This document shows, in pieces, positions 1-8,748 of a DNA stretch of 64,000 bases. The DNA is from Pontivivens ytuae (lineage in GTDB: Bacteria > Pseudomonadota > Alphaproteobacteria > Rhodobacterales > Rhodobacteraceae), in assembly GCF_015679265.1 (NCBI RefSeq), contig NZ_CP064942.1, forward strand, positions 3,638,001 through 3,702,000, in the 5' to 3' direction. Position numbers and translations under genes: made by a program. The notes under the pieces are model-generated. The model was given only the letters and a program-made list of their open reading frames with translations, was not told the DNA's origin and made no database searches. Every line of letters begins with the position of its first letter. The first letter of the stretch is position 1.

Positions 1-309
1 CACCAGATCGTCGAGCGGGCGGATGGTGCCTGCATTGAGCAGCGGTGTCAGCGTGCCGTTCGCCACCCCGCCGATATGGTAGAGGGAGGGATTGGCGGCG
101 AAGGCCTCCGGCTGCTTCTCCCGGAACTCCTGGTCGAGCTCGGCCTGCACGTTGCCGCACTCGGCCATGGCGTCGGTCACGGCCTTCCACGCCTCGAAGC
201 CCGCGGTCAGCGACTTCACCTCGACGGTGTTCTCGAAGGCGCAATCGGCCATCGCGGTGGTGGCAAAGAGGGCGAGCGCGCCGCCCAGCGCCAGCGTCAT
301 CGGTTTCAT
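1..309 (-). CDS. ABC transporter extracellular solute-binding protein (N-terminal part)
   Basis: This is the first 103 codons of a periplasmic binding protein; the rest lies beyond the window edge. The start at 309 opens with a Sec signal peptide (MKPMTLALGGALALFATTAMA, probable cleavage after AMA) followed by a mature domain with a VEVKSLTAGFEAW stretch, as in family 1 sugar-binding proteins. It lies 56 bp downstream of the UgpC/MsmK-type ATPase on the same strand, so the two probably belong to one carbohydrate-type importer operon whose permeases would lie outside the window. The family is inferred from the signal peptide, the opening of the mature protein and the neighbour; the substrate is unknown. 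Confidence 0.75.
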   Translation of the reverse strand, partial: MKPMTLALGGALALFATTAMADCAFENTVEVKSLTAGFEAWKAVTDAMAECGNVQAELDQEFREKQPEAFAANPSLYHIGGVANGTLTPLLNAGTIRPLDDLV

Positions 310-365
310 CTGGTCTTCTCCCTGTTGTGCCCGGCCGGATGCGTCATCCGGGCCGGTATTTCGGT

Positions 366-1439
<1,074 letters not shown>

Positions 1440-1507
1440 GCGCCGTGCCCTTTCCAGCAAGTCGCGTTTCAGCCTAGACAGGTTGTGACGTTCCTGCCAA
1501 GGTTTTT

Positions 1508-1523
1508 TTGCATTCGTATGCAA
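1508..1523. promoter_or_regulatory. Palindromic candidate operator, copy 1
   Basis: TTGCATTCGTATGCAA is one base short of the perfect palindrome TTGCATACGTATGCAA and has the central CG typical of LacI-family operators. It lies between the divergent ATPase gene (start 1439) and the tandem SnoaL gene. A near-identical copy lies at 4758-4773 in front of another SnoaL gene. The regulator encoded at 9860-10870 is the obvious candidate to bind it. That pairing is inference. Confidence 0.6.
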
Positions 1524-1541
1524 GACGATTGGATCCACGCA

Positions 1542-2525
1542 ATGAAAGATGCCCGACAGGTCCTGCGCATGGCGCTGGCCGATCTGACGCGCGCCCGGGG
1601 AGCGGCGCAGATGGACGCCGCGCGGGCGCTGTTTTCCGAAGACTGTCAGGTGGATGTGGCCCATCCGGTGAACGCGCTAACGGGTGTGGAGGCGGTGGTC
1701 GACGGCTACTTCGCCCCCCTCTCGCGCGCCATCCACGGGGCGCATCGGCGGGACCTGATGTTCCTCGGCGGACCCAATCGGCGGGCGGTTGGAGGGGACT
1801 GGTGCGCGTCCGTGACGCATGTGGTGGGCACCTTCGCCGAACCGCTCTTCGGCATCCCACCCTCAGGCAAGCTCGTCTTCCTGCGGGTCGGCGAGTTCTG
1901 GCGGGTGGAGGAGGGCCGCGTGACGCAGGCCCGCCTGATCCCCGACCTCGTCGACCTGATGCGGCAGGCGGGGCGGATGCCGCTGCCGATGGAATTGGGG
2001 CACGAGATGATCTGGCCCGCGCCCGCCACGCAGGACGGGCTGCTGCCCGCGGGCGATCACGGGGCGCAGACGCTCGACCTGGTGGAGGCGATGCTCGCCG
2101 ACCTGCGCGCCTACGATCCGGAGACGTTCTCGAGCAAGGGGCAGACCGGGCAGAACGGCTACTGGGCCGAGGACATGTTCTGGTACGGGCCCGGCGGGAT
2201 CGGCTCGACCTTCACCTATGAGGGTTTCGACCGCGACCACCGGGTGGCGTTCCTCACCGCCTTCCCCGACCGGGTGGGCGGCGACCACTACTGCCGGATC
2301 GGGGACGGGGACTACGCCGCCGTCTCCGGCTGGCCGTCGATGACGATGACGTTTCAGGGCGACTATCTGGGGCAGAAGGCGGATGGGCGGGCTCTGACGC
2401 TGCGGGTGATGGACTTCTACCGCTGCGCGGGCGGGCAGGTGGCGGAGAACTGGGTCCTGCTGGATTATGTGGACCTGTTCCGCCAGATGGGCCGCGACCT
2501 GATCGCGGAGGCGGCGGCGCTTTAA
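1542..2525 (+). CDS. Tandem SnoaL/NTF2-like domain protein
   Basis: This 327-residue protein carries two NTF2-like (SnoaL, ester-cyclase type) cone domains, at about 1-150 and 165-320. The second half contains FWYGPGGIGS and the C-terminal motif MDFYRCAGGQVAENWVLLD. Nearly the same motif ends the proteins at 4785-5309 and 6853-7878, which marks them as paralogues. SnoaL-like domains catalyse ring closure, isomerisation or hydration of small molecules, and no specific reaction can be assigned. I choose the ATG at 1542 (MKDARQVLRM) over the in-frame ATG at 1518 because the latter lies inside the palindromic candidate operator. No strong ribosome-binding site is visible at either. It is divergent from the ABC importer. 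Confidence 0.75.
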   Translation: MKDARQVLRMALADLTRARGAAQMDAARALFSEDCQVDVAHPVNALTGVEAVVDGYFAPLSRAIHGAHRRDLMFLGGPNRRAVGGDWCASVTHVVGTFAEPLFGIPPSGKLVFLRVGEFWRVEEGRVTQARLIPDLVDLMRQAGRMPLPMELGHEMIWPAPATQDGLLPAGDHGAQTLDLVEAMLADLRAYDPETFSSKGQTGQNGYWAEDMFWYGPGGIGSTFTYEGFDRDHRVAFLTAFPDRVGGDHYCRIGDGDYAAVSGWPSMTMTFQGDYLGQKADGRALTLRVMDFYRCAGGQVAENWVLLDYVDLFRQMGRDLIAEAAAL

Positions 2526-2663
2526 CCGGAACGATGTGCGGAGGGCCGTGCCCTCCGGGGGGAGGGTGAGCGCCGTCTCGCAAACGCTCCGGCGGAGCGT
2601 TTGAGGCGTGAACGGGCGTAGCTCCGGGCGGGCGCGGCGCGGCCTATAGGCCGGGTGGAGGGG

Positions 2664-2835
2664 TGCTTCTGATCGGTACCGCCCCGGACTCGATCCGGGG
2701 CCTTTCACTACTGGGCGCCTCGATCCGAGCGGTCCCGGCGCTTCGGCCGGGACGGTGGAGAAGGGTGTCATGGTTGGGCTTGGCCCGGCCATCTCCCGCA
2801 TCGGAGATCCTCGGGTCGAGCCCGAGGATGACGTC
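2664..2835. repeat. Intergenic palindromic repeat cluster (types A, B and C)
   Basis: The 319-bp gap between the convergent SnoaL and MFS genes is filled with three hairpin repeats that recur elsewhere in the window. Type A is CCCCGGACTCGATCCGGGG (about 2685-2703). Type B is GGTCCCGGCGCTTCGGCCGG and onward (about 2730-2757). Type C runs from about 2767 to 2832, with arms starting GTCATGGTTGGGC and ending GAGCCCGAGGATGAC. No gene is supported here. Between convergent genes they may end transcription from both sides; this is inference. Confidence 0.75.
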
Positions 2836-2844
2836 GCCAGTAGC

Positions 2845-4134
2845 CTAAACTGGACCCGCCGTTTCCGGCTGGTCAGGGTCCTCCTCCAACTCCTCCCCCT
2901 CCGCCTGCTCGATCGCGTATTCCGTCGCGACCTCGACGGCCACCGGCGAGGCCTGGGGGGCGACGTAGGCGAAGCTCGCCGTGTCCTCCACCGGGGTCGG
3001 CGCGCGGCGCGTCATCCGCCAGAGCGCGTAGCCCGAGACCAGCGCGAAGTTCGCTGCCATGAACAGGAAGTAGCTGTCCGCCCCCAGCGTCGTCATCATC
3101 GCACCGACGATGAACGGCCCCAGGATCGCGCCGCAGCCGTTGATGAACATCAGCCCGCCGGAGGCCGCGGCCATGTCCTCGTAATCGAGATAGTCCGCGG
3201 TATAGGCGATCAGCAGCGAGTAGAGCGGGTTCGACAGCCCGCCCAGAAGGAACGCGGCGACCAGCAGCGCGGTAAACGCCTCCGACGCGAAGAAGCCCAT
3301 CACCATCGTCACCGCTCCGATGGCGGTGAGGATCGCGATCAGCCGCCGCCGGTCCATCCGGTCGCTCAGCCAGCCGATCGGATACTGCAGCAGCAGCCCG
3401 CCGGTGTAGATCGTCGCGACGAAAAGGGAGATGTCGCTGACGCTCAGCCCCCGCTCCGCACCGTAGACCGCGGCCATGCCGAACATGCCCGCGAAGATCA
3501 GGCCCATGAAAAACATGCCGACCGAGCCCAGCGGCGATGTCTCCACCAGCCGCTGCAGCGTCATCGGCTTCGTCGTCTGGAACATCGGGGCCGGGGTCGC
3601 CGACAACAGGATCGGCGCGAAGCTGATCGAGACGAGCACCGAGATCAGGACGAAGAGCGCGTAGTCCGCGGGGTTGGCGAGGTTCAGCATGAACTGCGCG
3701 CTCACCACGCCCAGCATCTGCACGATCATGTAGAGCGACAGCGTCTTGCCCCGCGTCTCGGTCGTGGAGCTGTCGTTGAGCCAGCTCTCGCAGACCACGT
3801 AGACGCCCGAGAAGCAGAACCCGACGAGGAGCCGCATCGCCGCCCAGGCGATCGGATGCGGGAAGGCGGCATAGAGGATGAACGCCGCCGAGATCAGCGA
3901 AGCGAGGGCTGCGAAGACCCGCACATGCCCCACCCGCTGGATCAGCAGCGGGGCCGCGCGCGATCCACCGAGAAAGCCCAGGAAGTAGGCCGACATCACG
4001 AAGGACATGGTGAGCGCGTCGAAGCCCTCGATCTCTCCCCGGACACCGAGCAGGGTGCCCTGCAGACCGTTGCCGATCATGAGGAGCAGGAGGCCCAGGA
4101 ACAGGGCCCAGGAACTGGCGAGCACGGCAAGCAT
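2845..4134 (-). CDS. MFS transporter
   Basis: This 429-residue inner-membrane permease of the major facilitator superfamily has about 12 hydrophobic segments. It opens with ASSWALFLGLLLLMIGNGLQ and has a central cytoplasmic loop near residue 190-210 (PMFQTTKPMTLQRL). The loop motif GWLSDRMDRRRLI in the second half is the family's G-x-x-x-D-R-x-x-R-R signature. The C-terminus is an acidic tail of about 40 residues (GEELEEDPDQPETAG). The start MLAVLASSW at 4134 sits directly before the first membrane segment. It is a monocistronic minus-strand gene inside an otherwise plus-strand catabolic cluster. The substrate is unknown. Confidence 0.88.
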   Translation of the reverse strand: MLAVLASSWALFLGLLLLMIGNGLQGTLLGVRGEIEGFDALTMSFVMSAYFLGFLGGSRAAPLLIQRVGHVRVFAALASLISAAFILYAAFPHPIAWAAMRLLVGFCFSGVYVVCESWLNDSSTTETRGKTLSLYMIVQMLGVVSAQFMLNLANPADYALFVLISVLVSISFAPILLSATPAPMFQTTKPMTLQRLVETSPLGSVGMFFMGLIFAGMFGMAAVYGAERGLSVSDISLFVATIYTGGLLLQYPIGWLSDRMDRRRLIAILTAIGAVTMVMGFFASEAFTALLVAAFLLGGLSNPLYSLLIAYTADYLDYEDMAAASGGLMFINGCGAILGPFIVGAMMTTLGADSYFLFMAANFALVSGYALWRMTRRAPTPVEDTASFAYVAPQASPVAVEVATEYAIEQAEGEELEEDPDQPETAGPV

Positions 4135-4303
4135 CAGGGGGCACTCCGACGTCGTTTGGCCGCGACGTATCAGGGCTGTGCGGGCGATTCCAAGCCGGAA
4201 ACGACATGGGCGGTTCGTCCGCGACCTCCTCGGATCGGGGCTTGCCCTCAAGTGGACTTGAGGGCGCAGGATCCGAGTCGCGATCCGAACAGGGAGATGA
4301 GAG

Positions 4304-4669
4304 ATGACCGAACTCGAACACGCCAACGTCACCGTCGTGGACAACCGCGCGACCGCGCAGATGCTCTGCGACGTCTTCGGCTGGCGGATCCGGTGGGAGG
4401 GCGGCGCGCGCGACGGCGGCCACTCGATCCACGTGGGCAGCGACGCGAGCTACCTCGCCGTCTTCACCCCCGGTCCTGACGAGACGGCGGAGCCGGGCAA
4501 CGGTCGGCTCAACCACCTCGGCGTCGTGGTCGACGATCTCGACGCGACCGAAGAACGGGTGAAGGCCGCGGGCTACACGCCGACGAGCCACGGCGACTAC
4601 GAGCCCGGCCGCCGCTTCTACTTCCACGACGAGAACGGGATGGAGATCGAGGTGGTCAGCTACGCCTGA
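4304..4669 (+). CDS. VOC (glyoxalase/bleomycin-resistance fold) family protein
   Basis: This 121-residue protein is a single vicinal-oxygen-chelate domain. It opens with the beta strand LEHANVTVVDNRATAQMLCD and closes with the family ending RRFYFHDENGMEIEVVSYA. The glutamate of the final strand and the histidine in LNHLGVVVDD are likely metal ligands. An AGGGAGATGAG stretch just upstream gives a ribosome-binding site for the ATG at 4304. It precedes the SnoaL protein and HisD-like dehydrogenase in the same direction. It could be a lyase, isomerase or dioxygenase; the sequence does not decide. Confidence 0.85.
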   Translation: MTELEHANVTVVDNRATAQMLCDVFGWRIRWEGGARDGGHSIHVGSDASYLAVFTPGPDETAEPGNGRLNHLGVVVDDLDATEERVKAAGYTPTSHGDYEPGRRFYFHDENGMEIEVVSYA

Positions 4670-4757
4670 CCCGTGCCATGATCGGGGCGCCCGGTGTCCG
4701 GGCGCTCCCTAAAGCGGCGAATGGCGGCGTTGACGTGCGCAGGCCCCGGCCATACGT

Positions 4758-4773
4758 TTGAATACGTATGCAA
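4758..4773. promoter_or_regulatory. Palindromic candidate operator, copy 2
   Basis: TTGAATACGTATGCAA is one base off the perfect palindrome TTGCATACGTATGCAA and matches the copy at 1508-1523 at 14 of 16 positions. It ends just before the ribosome-binding site (AAGGAG, 4773-4778) of the SnoaL gene at 4785. A protein bound here would block transcription or translation start. It lies 5.1 kb upstream of the LacI-type regulator gene that is the likely binder (inference). Confidence 0.6.
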
Positions 4774-4784
4774 AGGAGCTTCGC

Positions 4785-5309
4785 ATGAAAGGCAGCCGAC
4801 CCGAGCAGGCCGCGCTCACCCGGGACACCGACCTCTCGAAGACTGCGGAGACGCGAGCCGTCATCGAGGGGATGGTGGACGGGCTCAACGATCACCGGAT
4901 CGCGGATATCGGCGAGTTCTTCTCCGAAGGCTTCGGCTGGTACGGCAACCAGGGCTGTGGCACCAAGACGGGTCTGCGGGAGTTCCAGGAGAACTGGCAG
5001 AAACCGTTTCAGGCCGCCTTCTCCGACAAGGTCTGCGTGGACGAGGCGCGGCTCTACATGGGTGAATGGGCTGCGGCCTTCGGCCGGCAGGAGGCGCTGC
5101 ATTCCGGCCCCTTCATGGGGGTGAAGCCCACCGGCAAGCGGGTCGAGATCCGCTACATGGATTTCTGGAAAGTCGTGGACGGCAAGATCGTCGACAACTG
5201 GGTGATGGTGGATTTCCCGCACGTCCTCGCCCAACTCGGCATCGACGTGTTCAACGGCGAGGGCTGGGAGGCGTTCGACCGCGGCGAGAAGGTGCCGCCG
5301 CAGCCCTAG
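4785..5309 (+). CDS. SnoaL/NTF2-like protein (single domain)
   Basis: This 174-residue protein is a single SnoaL/ester-cyclase-like domain. Its motif [19 protein letters not shown] and C-terminal motif [20 protein letters not shown] parallel the second halves of the tandem proteins at 1542-2525 and 6853-7878. It probably acts in the cytoplasm on an intermediate of the local pathway; the reaction is unknown. An open frame extends upstream to a TTG at 4758, but that codon lies in the palindromic operator, and AAGGAG precedes the ATG at 4785, so 4785 is the start. It appears to be the first gene of the run that continues with the HisD-like dehydrogenase. Confidence 0.85.
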   Translation: MKGSRPEQAALTRDTDLSKTAETRAVIEGMVDGLNDHRIADIGEFFSEGFGWYGNQGCGTKTGLREFQENWQKPFQAAFSDKVCVDEARLYMGEWAAAFGRQEALHSGPFMGVKPTGKRVEIRYMDFWKVVDGKIVDNWVMVDFPHVLAQLGIDVFNGEGWEAFDRGEKVPPQP

Positions 5310-5317
5310 GCACGACC

Positions 5318-5380
5318 GTCCCGGACGCGGTCCGGGGCCGACCCGTTTCGACAGGCCCCGGATCCCGTCCGGGGCGGTCC
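5318..5380. repeat. Two type A hairpin repeats
   Basis: Two copies of the CCGGAT/ATCCGG-type hairpin lie in the 106-bp gap between the SnoaL and HisD-like genes, at about 5318-5338 and 5354-5380 (core CCCCGGATCCCGTCCGGGG). They match the elements at 2685, 9655, 9783, 11893, 12010, 47602 and 57220. Within a transcribed unit they could form RNA hairpins that tune the level of downstream genes. Confidence 0.7.
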
Positions 5381-5415
5381 CAAGAGACGCCCGGAGGGGC
5401 CGCAGGAGGAAACGC

Positions 5416-6726
5416 ATGACCATCCGTCACCTCAAGACCGCCCGCTCCGAAGCCGATCGTGCGGAGGACGATGCCAAGGTCCGCTCCACCGTCGAGGCGA
5501 CGCTCGCCGATATCGAGGCGCGGGGTGACGCCGCCGTGCGCGAGCTCAGCGAGAAGTTCGACGGCTACGCGCCGGCCGCCTTCCGCCTGACCGATGGCGA
5601 GGTGGAGGCGCTGATGAACAAGGTCTCCGACCGCGACATGGCCGATATCAAGTTCGCGCAGCAGCAGGTTAGGAACTTCGCGCAGGCCCAGCGGGACTCG
5701 ATGCTCGATATCGAGGTGGAGACGCTGCCGGGCGTGATCCTCGGCCACAAGAACATCCCCGTCCAGTCCGTCGGCTGCTATGTGCCCGGCGGCAAGTTCC
5801 CCATGGTCGCTTCCGCCCATATGAGCGTGGCCACGGCGAGCGTGGCGGGCGTGCCGCGGATCATCGCGTCCACGCCGCCCTTCAAGGGCGAGCCCAACCC
5901 GGCGGTGATCGCGGCCATGAAGCTCGGCGGCGCGCACGAGATCTACGTGCTCGGCGGGATCCAGGCGGTGGGGGCGATGGCGCTCGGCACCGAGACGATC
6001 GAGCCCGTGCACATGCTGGTCGGCCCCGGCAATGCCTTCGTCGCGGAGGCGAAGCGGCAGCTCTATGGTCGCGTCGGAATCGACCTCTTCGCCGGTCCGA
6101 CGGAGACCATGGTGATCGCGGACGACACGGTCGATGGCGAGATGTGCGCGACGGATCTTCTGGGTCAGGCGGAGCACGGCTACAACTCTCCGGCCGTGCT
6201 GGTAACGAACTCCGAGAGGCTGGCGCGGGATACGCTGAGCGAGATCGACCGCCTCCTCCACATCCTGCCCACCGCCGACACCGCCGGGAAGAGTTGGGAG
6301 GATTACGGCGAGGTCATCCTCTGCGACAGCTACGACGAGATGCTGGCGGTCGCGAACGACATCGCCTCCGAGCACGTGCAGGTGATGACCGATCGCGACG
6401 ACTGGTTCCTGGAGCACATGCACTCCTACGGGGCGCTGTTCCTCGGGCCGCGCACGAACGTGGCCAACGGGGACAAGGTGATCGGCACCAACCACACCCT
6501 GCCGACGAAGAGGGCGGGGCGCTATACCGGTGGCCTCTGGGTCGGGAAGTTCCTGAAGACGCACTCCTATCAGCGCGTGACAACGGACGAAGCGGCGGCG
6601 GAGATCGGCGCGTATTGTTCGCGACTGTGCCTGCTGGAGGGCTTCGTCGGCCATGCCGAGCAGGCCAACGTGCGCGTGCGCCGCTATGGCGGGCAGAACG
6701 TGCCCTATGGTGGGGCGGCGGAGTGA
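5416..6726 (+). CDS. Histidinol dehydrogenase family protein (HisD-like, probably not histidine biosynthesis)
   Basis: This 436-residue NAD-dependent zinc dehydrogenase has the HisD fold. The catalytic Glu-His pair is seen in [13 protein letters not shown]. The zinc ligands of the family appear as Gln and His in [11 protein letters not shown], Asp in [14 protein letters not shown], and His in [10 protein letters not shown]. The nucleotide-binding stretch [17 protein letters not shown] is also present. HisD oxidises an alcohol to an acid in two NAD-dependent steps. Surrounded by SnoaL, VOC, SDR and LacI genes, with no histidine gene nearby, it is more likely one of the HisD relatives that oxidise other alcohols, of which sulfopropanediol 3-dehydrogenase (HpsN) is the best-known example. 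No sulfonate gene is visible, so the substrate stays open. The ribosome-binding site AGGAGG lies at about 5404-5410. Confidence 0.85.
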   Translation: MTIRHLKTARSEADRAEDDAKVRSTVEATLADIEARGDAAVRELSEKFDGYAPAAFRLTDGEVEALMNKVSDRDMADIKFAQQQVRNFAQAQRDSMLDIEVETLPGVILGHKNIPVQSVGCYVPGGKFPMVASAHMSVATASVAGVPRIIASTPPFKGEPNPAVIAAMKLGGAHEIYVLGGIQAVGAMALGTETIEPVHMLVGPGNAFVAEAKRQLYGRVGIDLFAGPTETMVIADDTVDGEMCATDLLGQAEHGYNSPAVLVTNSERLARDTLSEIDRLLHILPTADTAGKSWEDYGEVILCDSYDEMLAVANDIASEHVQVMTDRDDWFLEHMHSYGALFLGPRTNVANGDKVIGTNHTLPTKRAGRYTGGLWVGKFLKTHSYQRVTTDEAAAEIGAYCSRLCLLEGFVGHAEQANVRVRRYGGQNVPYGGAAE

Positions 6727-6852
6727 CTCCTTCGCTTCCTTCCTTCCACGATGCCCTGCATCGTGGACGCGCCCGACCCGCCCCCCAGGGCGGGCGCGTT
6801 CCGCACCCCCCCTCGGGCCGGGCGCGAGGCCAGCATCTGAAGACGCCGCACC

Positions 6853-7878
6853 ATGCTGGGTGAAGCCAGATCCCTCCTCACCCCGCTCGCCGCCGCCCTC
6901 TATGACGGCGATGACGCCGCCATTGCGAAGGCCATCGACACCGCCTTCGTCCCCGACGCCACGGTCCACCTCTGCCACCCGCTCGGTGACCTGACGCCCA
7001 CCGGCCTTGCCGAGATCTATGCCGCCCTGCGCCGGGCCATGCCCGACCTCGAGCGCCGCGAGTGGATCCGTATGGCAGGTCAGGACGATCACGGCCATCT
7101 CTGGGTCGGCTCCGGCGCCACGCTCATCGGCACCTTCGCCGCCCCGTGGCTCGACATCCCGCCGACCGGCCACCTCGCGCACATGCGCTGCCACGACTTC
7201 TTCCGCATCGAGGGCGGCCGGATCGTGGAGATGCAGGCGCTCTGGGACATCCCAGAGCTGATGATGCAGGCGAAGGCCTGGCCGCTCGCCCCCTCCCTCG
7301 GCCGCGACTGGCACGTTCCAGGCCCCGCCACCTGCGACGGCCTCGGCCCCCATGGCGCGAACGGGATCGAGACCCGCGACACCATCAAGACCATGCTCGA
7401 CCACATGAAGCGCCACCCCTCACAAGGTGGCCCAGAGGTGATGGAGATGGAGCGGTTCTGGCACCCCCGCATGACCTGGTACGGCCCCGCGGGCATCGGC
7501 ACCGGCCGCGGCATCGCGGGGTTCCGGAACTGGCACCAGATCCCCTTCCTCGCCGCGATGCCGGACCGGGGGCAGTATGTGGAGGACATCACCTACCACT
7601 TCTTCGGCGAGGGCGACTACGCCGCCGTCACCGGTTGGCCCAACATGATCCAGACGATCACCGATCCCGGCTGGCTCGGCATCGCACCTGCGGGCCAGCG
7701 CGTCACCATGCGCTCCCTCGACTTCTGGCGGCTGGAGCGCGGCCTGATCCGCGAGAACTGGGTGCTCGTCGATCTGCTCGACGTCCTCGATCAGGTGGGC
7801 ATCGACGCGCTCGCCCGGATGCGGGAGTTCAACAAGGCCCGCCCCGGTTTCGACCCCGACACCGGCCATGCGCTATAG
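6853..7878 (+). CDS. Tandem SnoaL/NTF2-like domain protein
   Basis: This 341-residue protein has two NTF2-like domains, at about 1-150 and 165-330. The first includes VHLCHPLGDLTPTG and GTFAAPWLDIPPTGH. The second contains MTWYGPAGIGTGRGIAGF and the C-terminal motif RSLDFWRLERGLIRENWVLV. Both halves align by eye with the protein at 1542-2525 (HPVNALTG, GTFAEPLFGIPPSGK, FWYGPGGIGS, NWVLLD), so the two are paralogues, not a random pair of SnoaL genes. It lies 126 bp downstream of the HisD-like gene in the same direction and is followed by two VOC genes. The catalysed step is unknown. Confidence 0.8.
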   Translation: MLGEARSLLTPLAAALYDGDDAAIAKAIDTAFVPDATVHLCHPLGDLTPTGLAEIYAALRRAMPDLERREWIRMAGQDDHGHLWVGSGATLIGTFAAPWLDIPPTGHLAHMRCHDFFRIEGGRIVEMQALWDIPELMMQAKAWPLAPSLGRDWHVPGPATCDGLGPHGANGIETRDTIKTMLDHMKRHPSQGGPEVMEMERFWHPRMTWYGPAGIGTGRGIAGFRNWHQIPFLAAMPDRGQYVEDITYHFFGEGDYAAVTGWPNMIQTITDPGWLGIAPAGQRVTMRSLDFWRLERGLIRENWVLVDLLDVLDQVGIDALARMREFNKARPGFDPDTGHAL

Positions 7879-7902
7879 TCCCGGGACGCAACGGAGGATC
7901 CC

Positions 7903-8277
7903 ATGGCCCGGCCCCACATCGTTCCCTACCTCTCTTACCGCGACGCGAAGGCGGCGATGGCCTTCCTGACCGAGGCGTTCGGCCTGACCACCGTCACGGC
8001 CTACGAGGATGCGGGCGTGCTCCAGCATGGCGAGATGGCCTGGCGCGACGGGCTCATCATGCTCGGCACCGCCGAGATCGCGCCGAGTGTGAGCCCCGGC
8101 ATCTACCTCGTGGTCGAGGATGTGGACGCCCACCACGCCCGGGCGGTGAAGGCGGGGGCGGAGATCGTCTACGGCCCCGAGGACACGCCCTTCGGCACCC
8201 GCCGCTACCGTGCGAAGGACCCCGAGGGCCACGAATGGTCCTTCGGCACCTATGCGCCCGATACGGAGGCCAACTGA
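7903..8277 (+). CDS. VOC family protein (glyoxalase-like)
   Basis: This 124-residue protein is a one-domain vicinal-oxygen-chelate protein. It starts IVPYLSYRDAKAAMAFLTEA, has an ISTL-type mid strand (PGIYLVVEDVDAHHARA), and ends with the family motif RYRAKDPEGHEWSFGTYAP. This resembles the PhnB/glyoxalase-like branch often annotated as bleomycin-resistance protein. AGGATCC precedes the ATG. Its TGA overlaps the ATG of the next VOC gene (TGATG), so the two are translationally coupled. The role is unassigned. Confidence 0.85.
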   Translation: MARPHIVPYLSYRDAKAAMAFLTEAFGLTTVTAYEDAGVLQHGEMAWRDGLIMLGTAEIAPSVSPGIYLVVEDVDAHHARAVKAGAEIVYGPEDTPFGTRRYRAKDPEGHEWSFGTYAPDTEAN

Positions 8278-8705
8278 TGGAGCAGCGCGTCTCCCTCATC
8301 ACCCTCGCCGTCGCGGACATGGAGGCGTCCCGCACCTTCTACCGCGCGCTCGGCTGGCGCGAGGTCGACAGCCCGGACGGCGTCATTGCCTTCGATCTGA
8401 TCGGGCAGACGCTCGGCCTCTATCCGAAGGCCGCACTGGCCGAGGAACTGGGGGTGAGCGCCGATCAGCTCGCCGGTTCCGCCATCGTGCTGAGCCACAA
8501 CGTGCGGGACAAGGCGGACGTCGCCCTGCTGCTCGACCGCGCCCGGGCCGCCGGGGCGCGCGTCATCAAGGAGGCGCAGGACGTCTTCTGGGGCGGACAC
8601 CACGGCCATTTCGCCGATCCCGACGGCCATGTGTGGGAGGTTGCGTGGAACCCGCACGCGCCGCTCTCGCCCGAGGGCGCCTTTCGCTGGACCGGATATC
8701 CATGA
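8277..8705 (+). CDS. VOC family protein
   Basis: This 142-residue vicinal-oxygen-chelate domain opens with VSLITLAVADMEASRTFYRA and closes with GHFADPDGHVWEVAWNPHAP. The conserved histidine of HHGHFADPDGH and the final-strand glutamate are the probable metal ligands. It is translationally coupled to the upstream VOC gene (stop and start overlap in TGATG). Its 3' end runs into a half copy of an intergenic hairpin repeat at 8708-8742. Whether it is an enzyme or a binding protein cannot be told. Confidence 0.85.
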   Translation: MEQRVSLITLAVADMEASRTFYRALGWREVDSPDGVIAFDLIGQTLGLYPKAALAEELGVSADQLAGSAIVLSHNVRDKADVALLLDRARAAGARVIKEAQDVFWGGHHGHFADPDGHVWEVAWNPHAPLSPEGAFRWTGYP

Positions 8706-8707
8706 CC

Positions 8708-8742
8708 TTCATCTTTCCCGAAAATACGCCCGCCGGAGGCGC
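8708..8742. repeat. Half copy of the GCGTATTT hairpin repeat
   Basis: This 35-bp stretch (TTCATCTTTCCCGAAAATAC, then GCCCGCCGGAGGCG) matches the right arm and tail of the hairpins at 41396-41577 and 55758-55835. The partner arm is missing. The tail GCCGGAGGCG provides the ribosome-binding site for the SDR gene that starts at 8749. Confidence 0.6.
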
Positions 8743-8748
8743 ACGCTG

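Noticed and set aside
2755..4479. Long plus-strand open frame opposite the MFS gene
   Set aside because: The translation is rich in Arg, His, Asp and Gln with no family features, typical of an antisense shadow in high-GC DNA.
5416..6726. Histidinol dehydrogenase for histidine biosynthesis
   Set aside because: No other histidine gene is nearby and the catabolic neighbours point to a different substrate, so the name hisD is not given.
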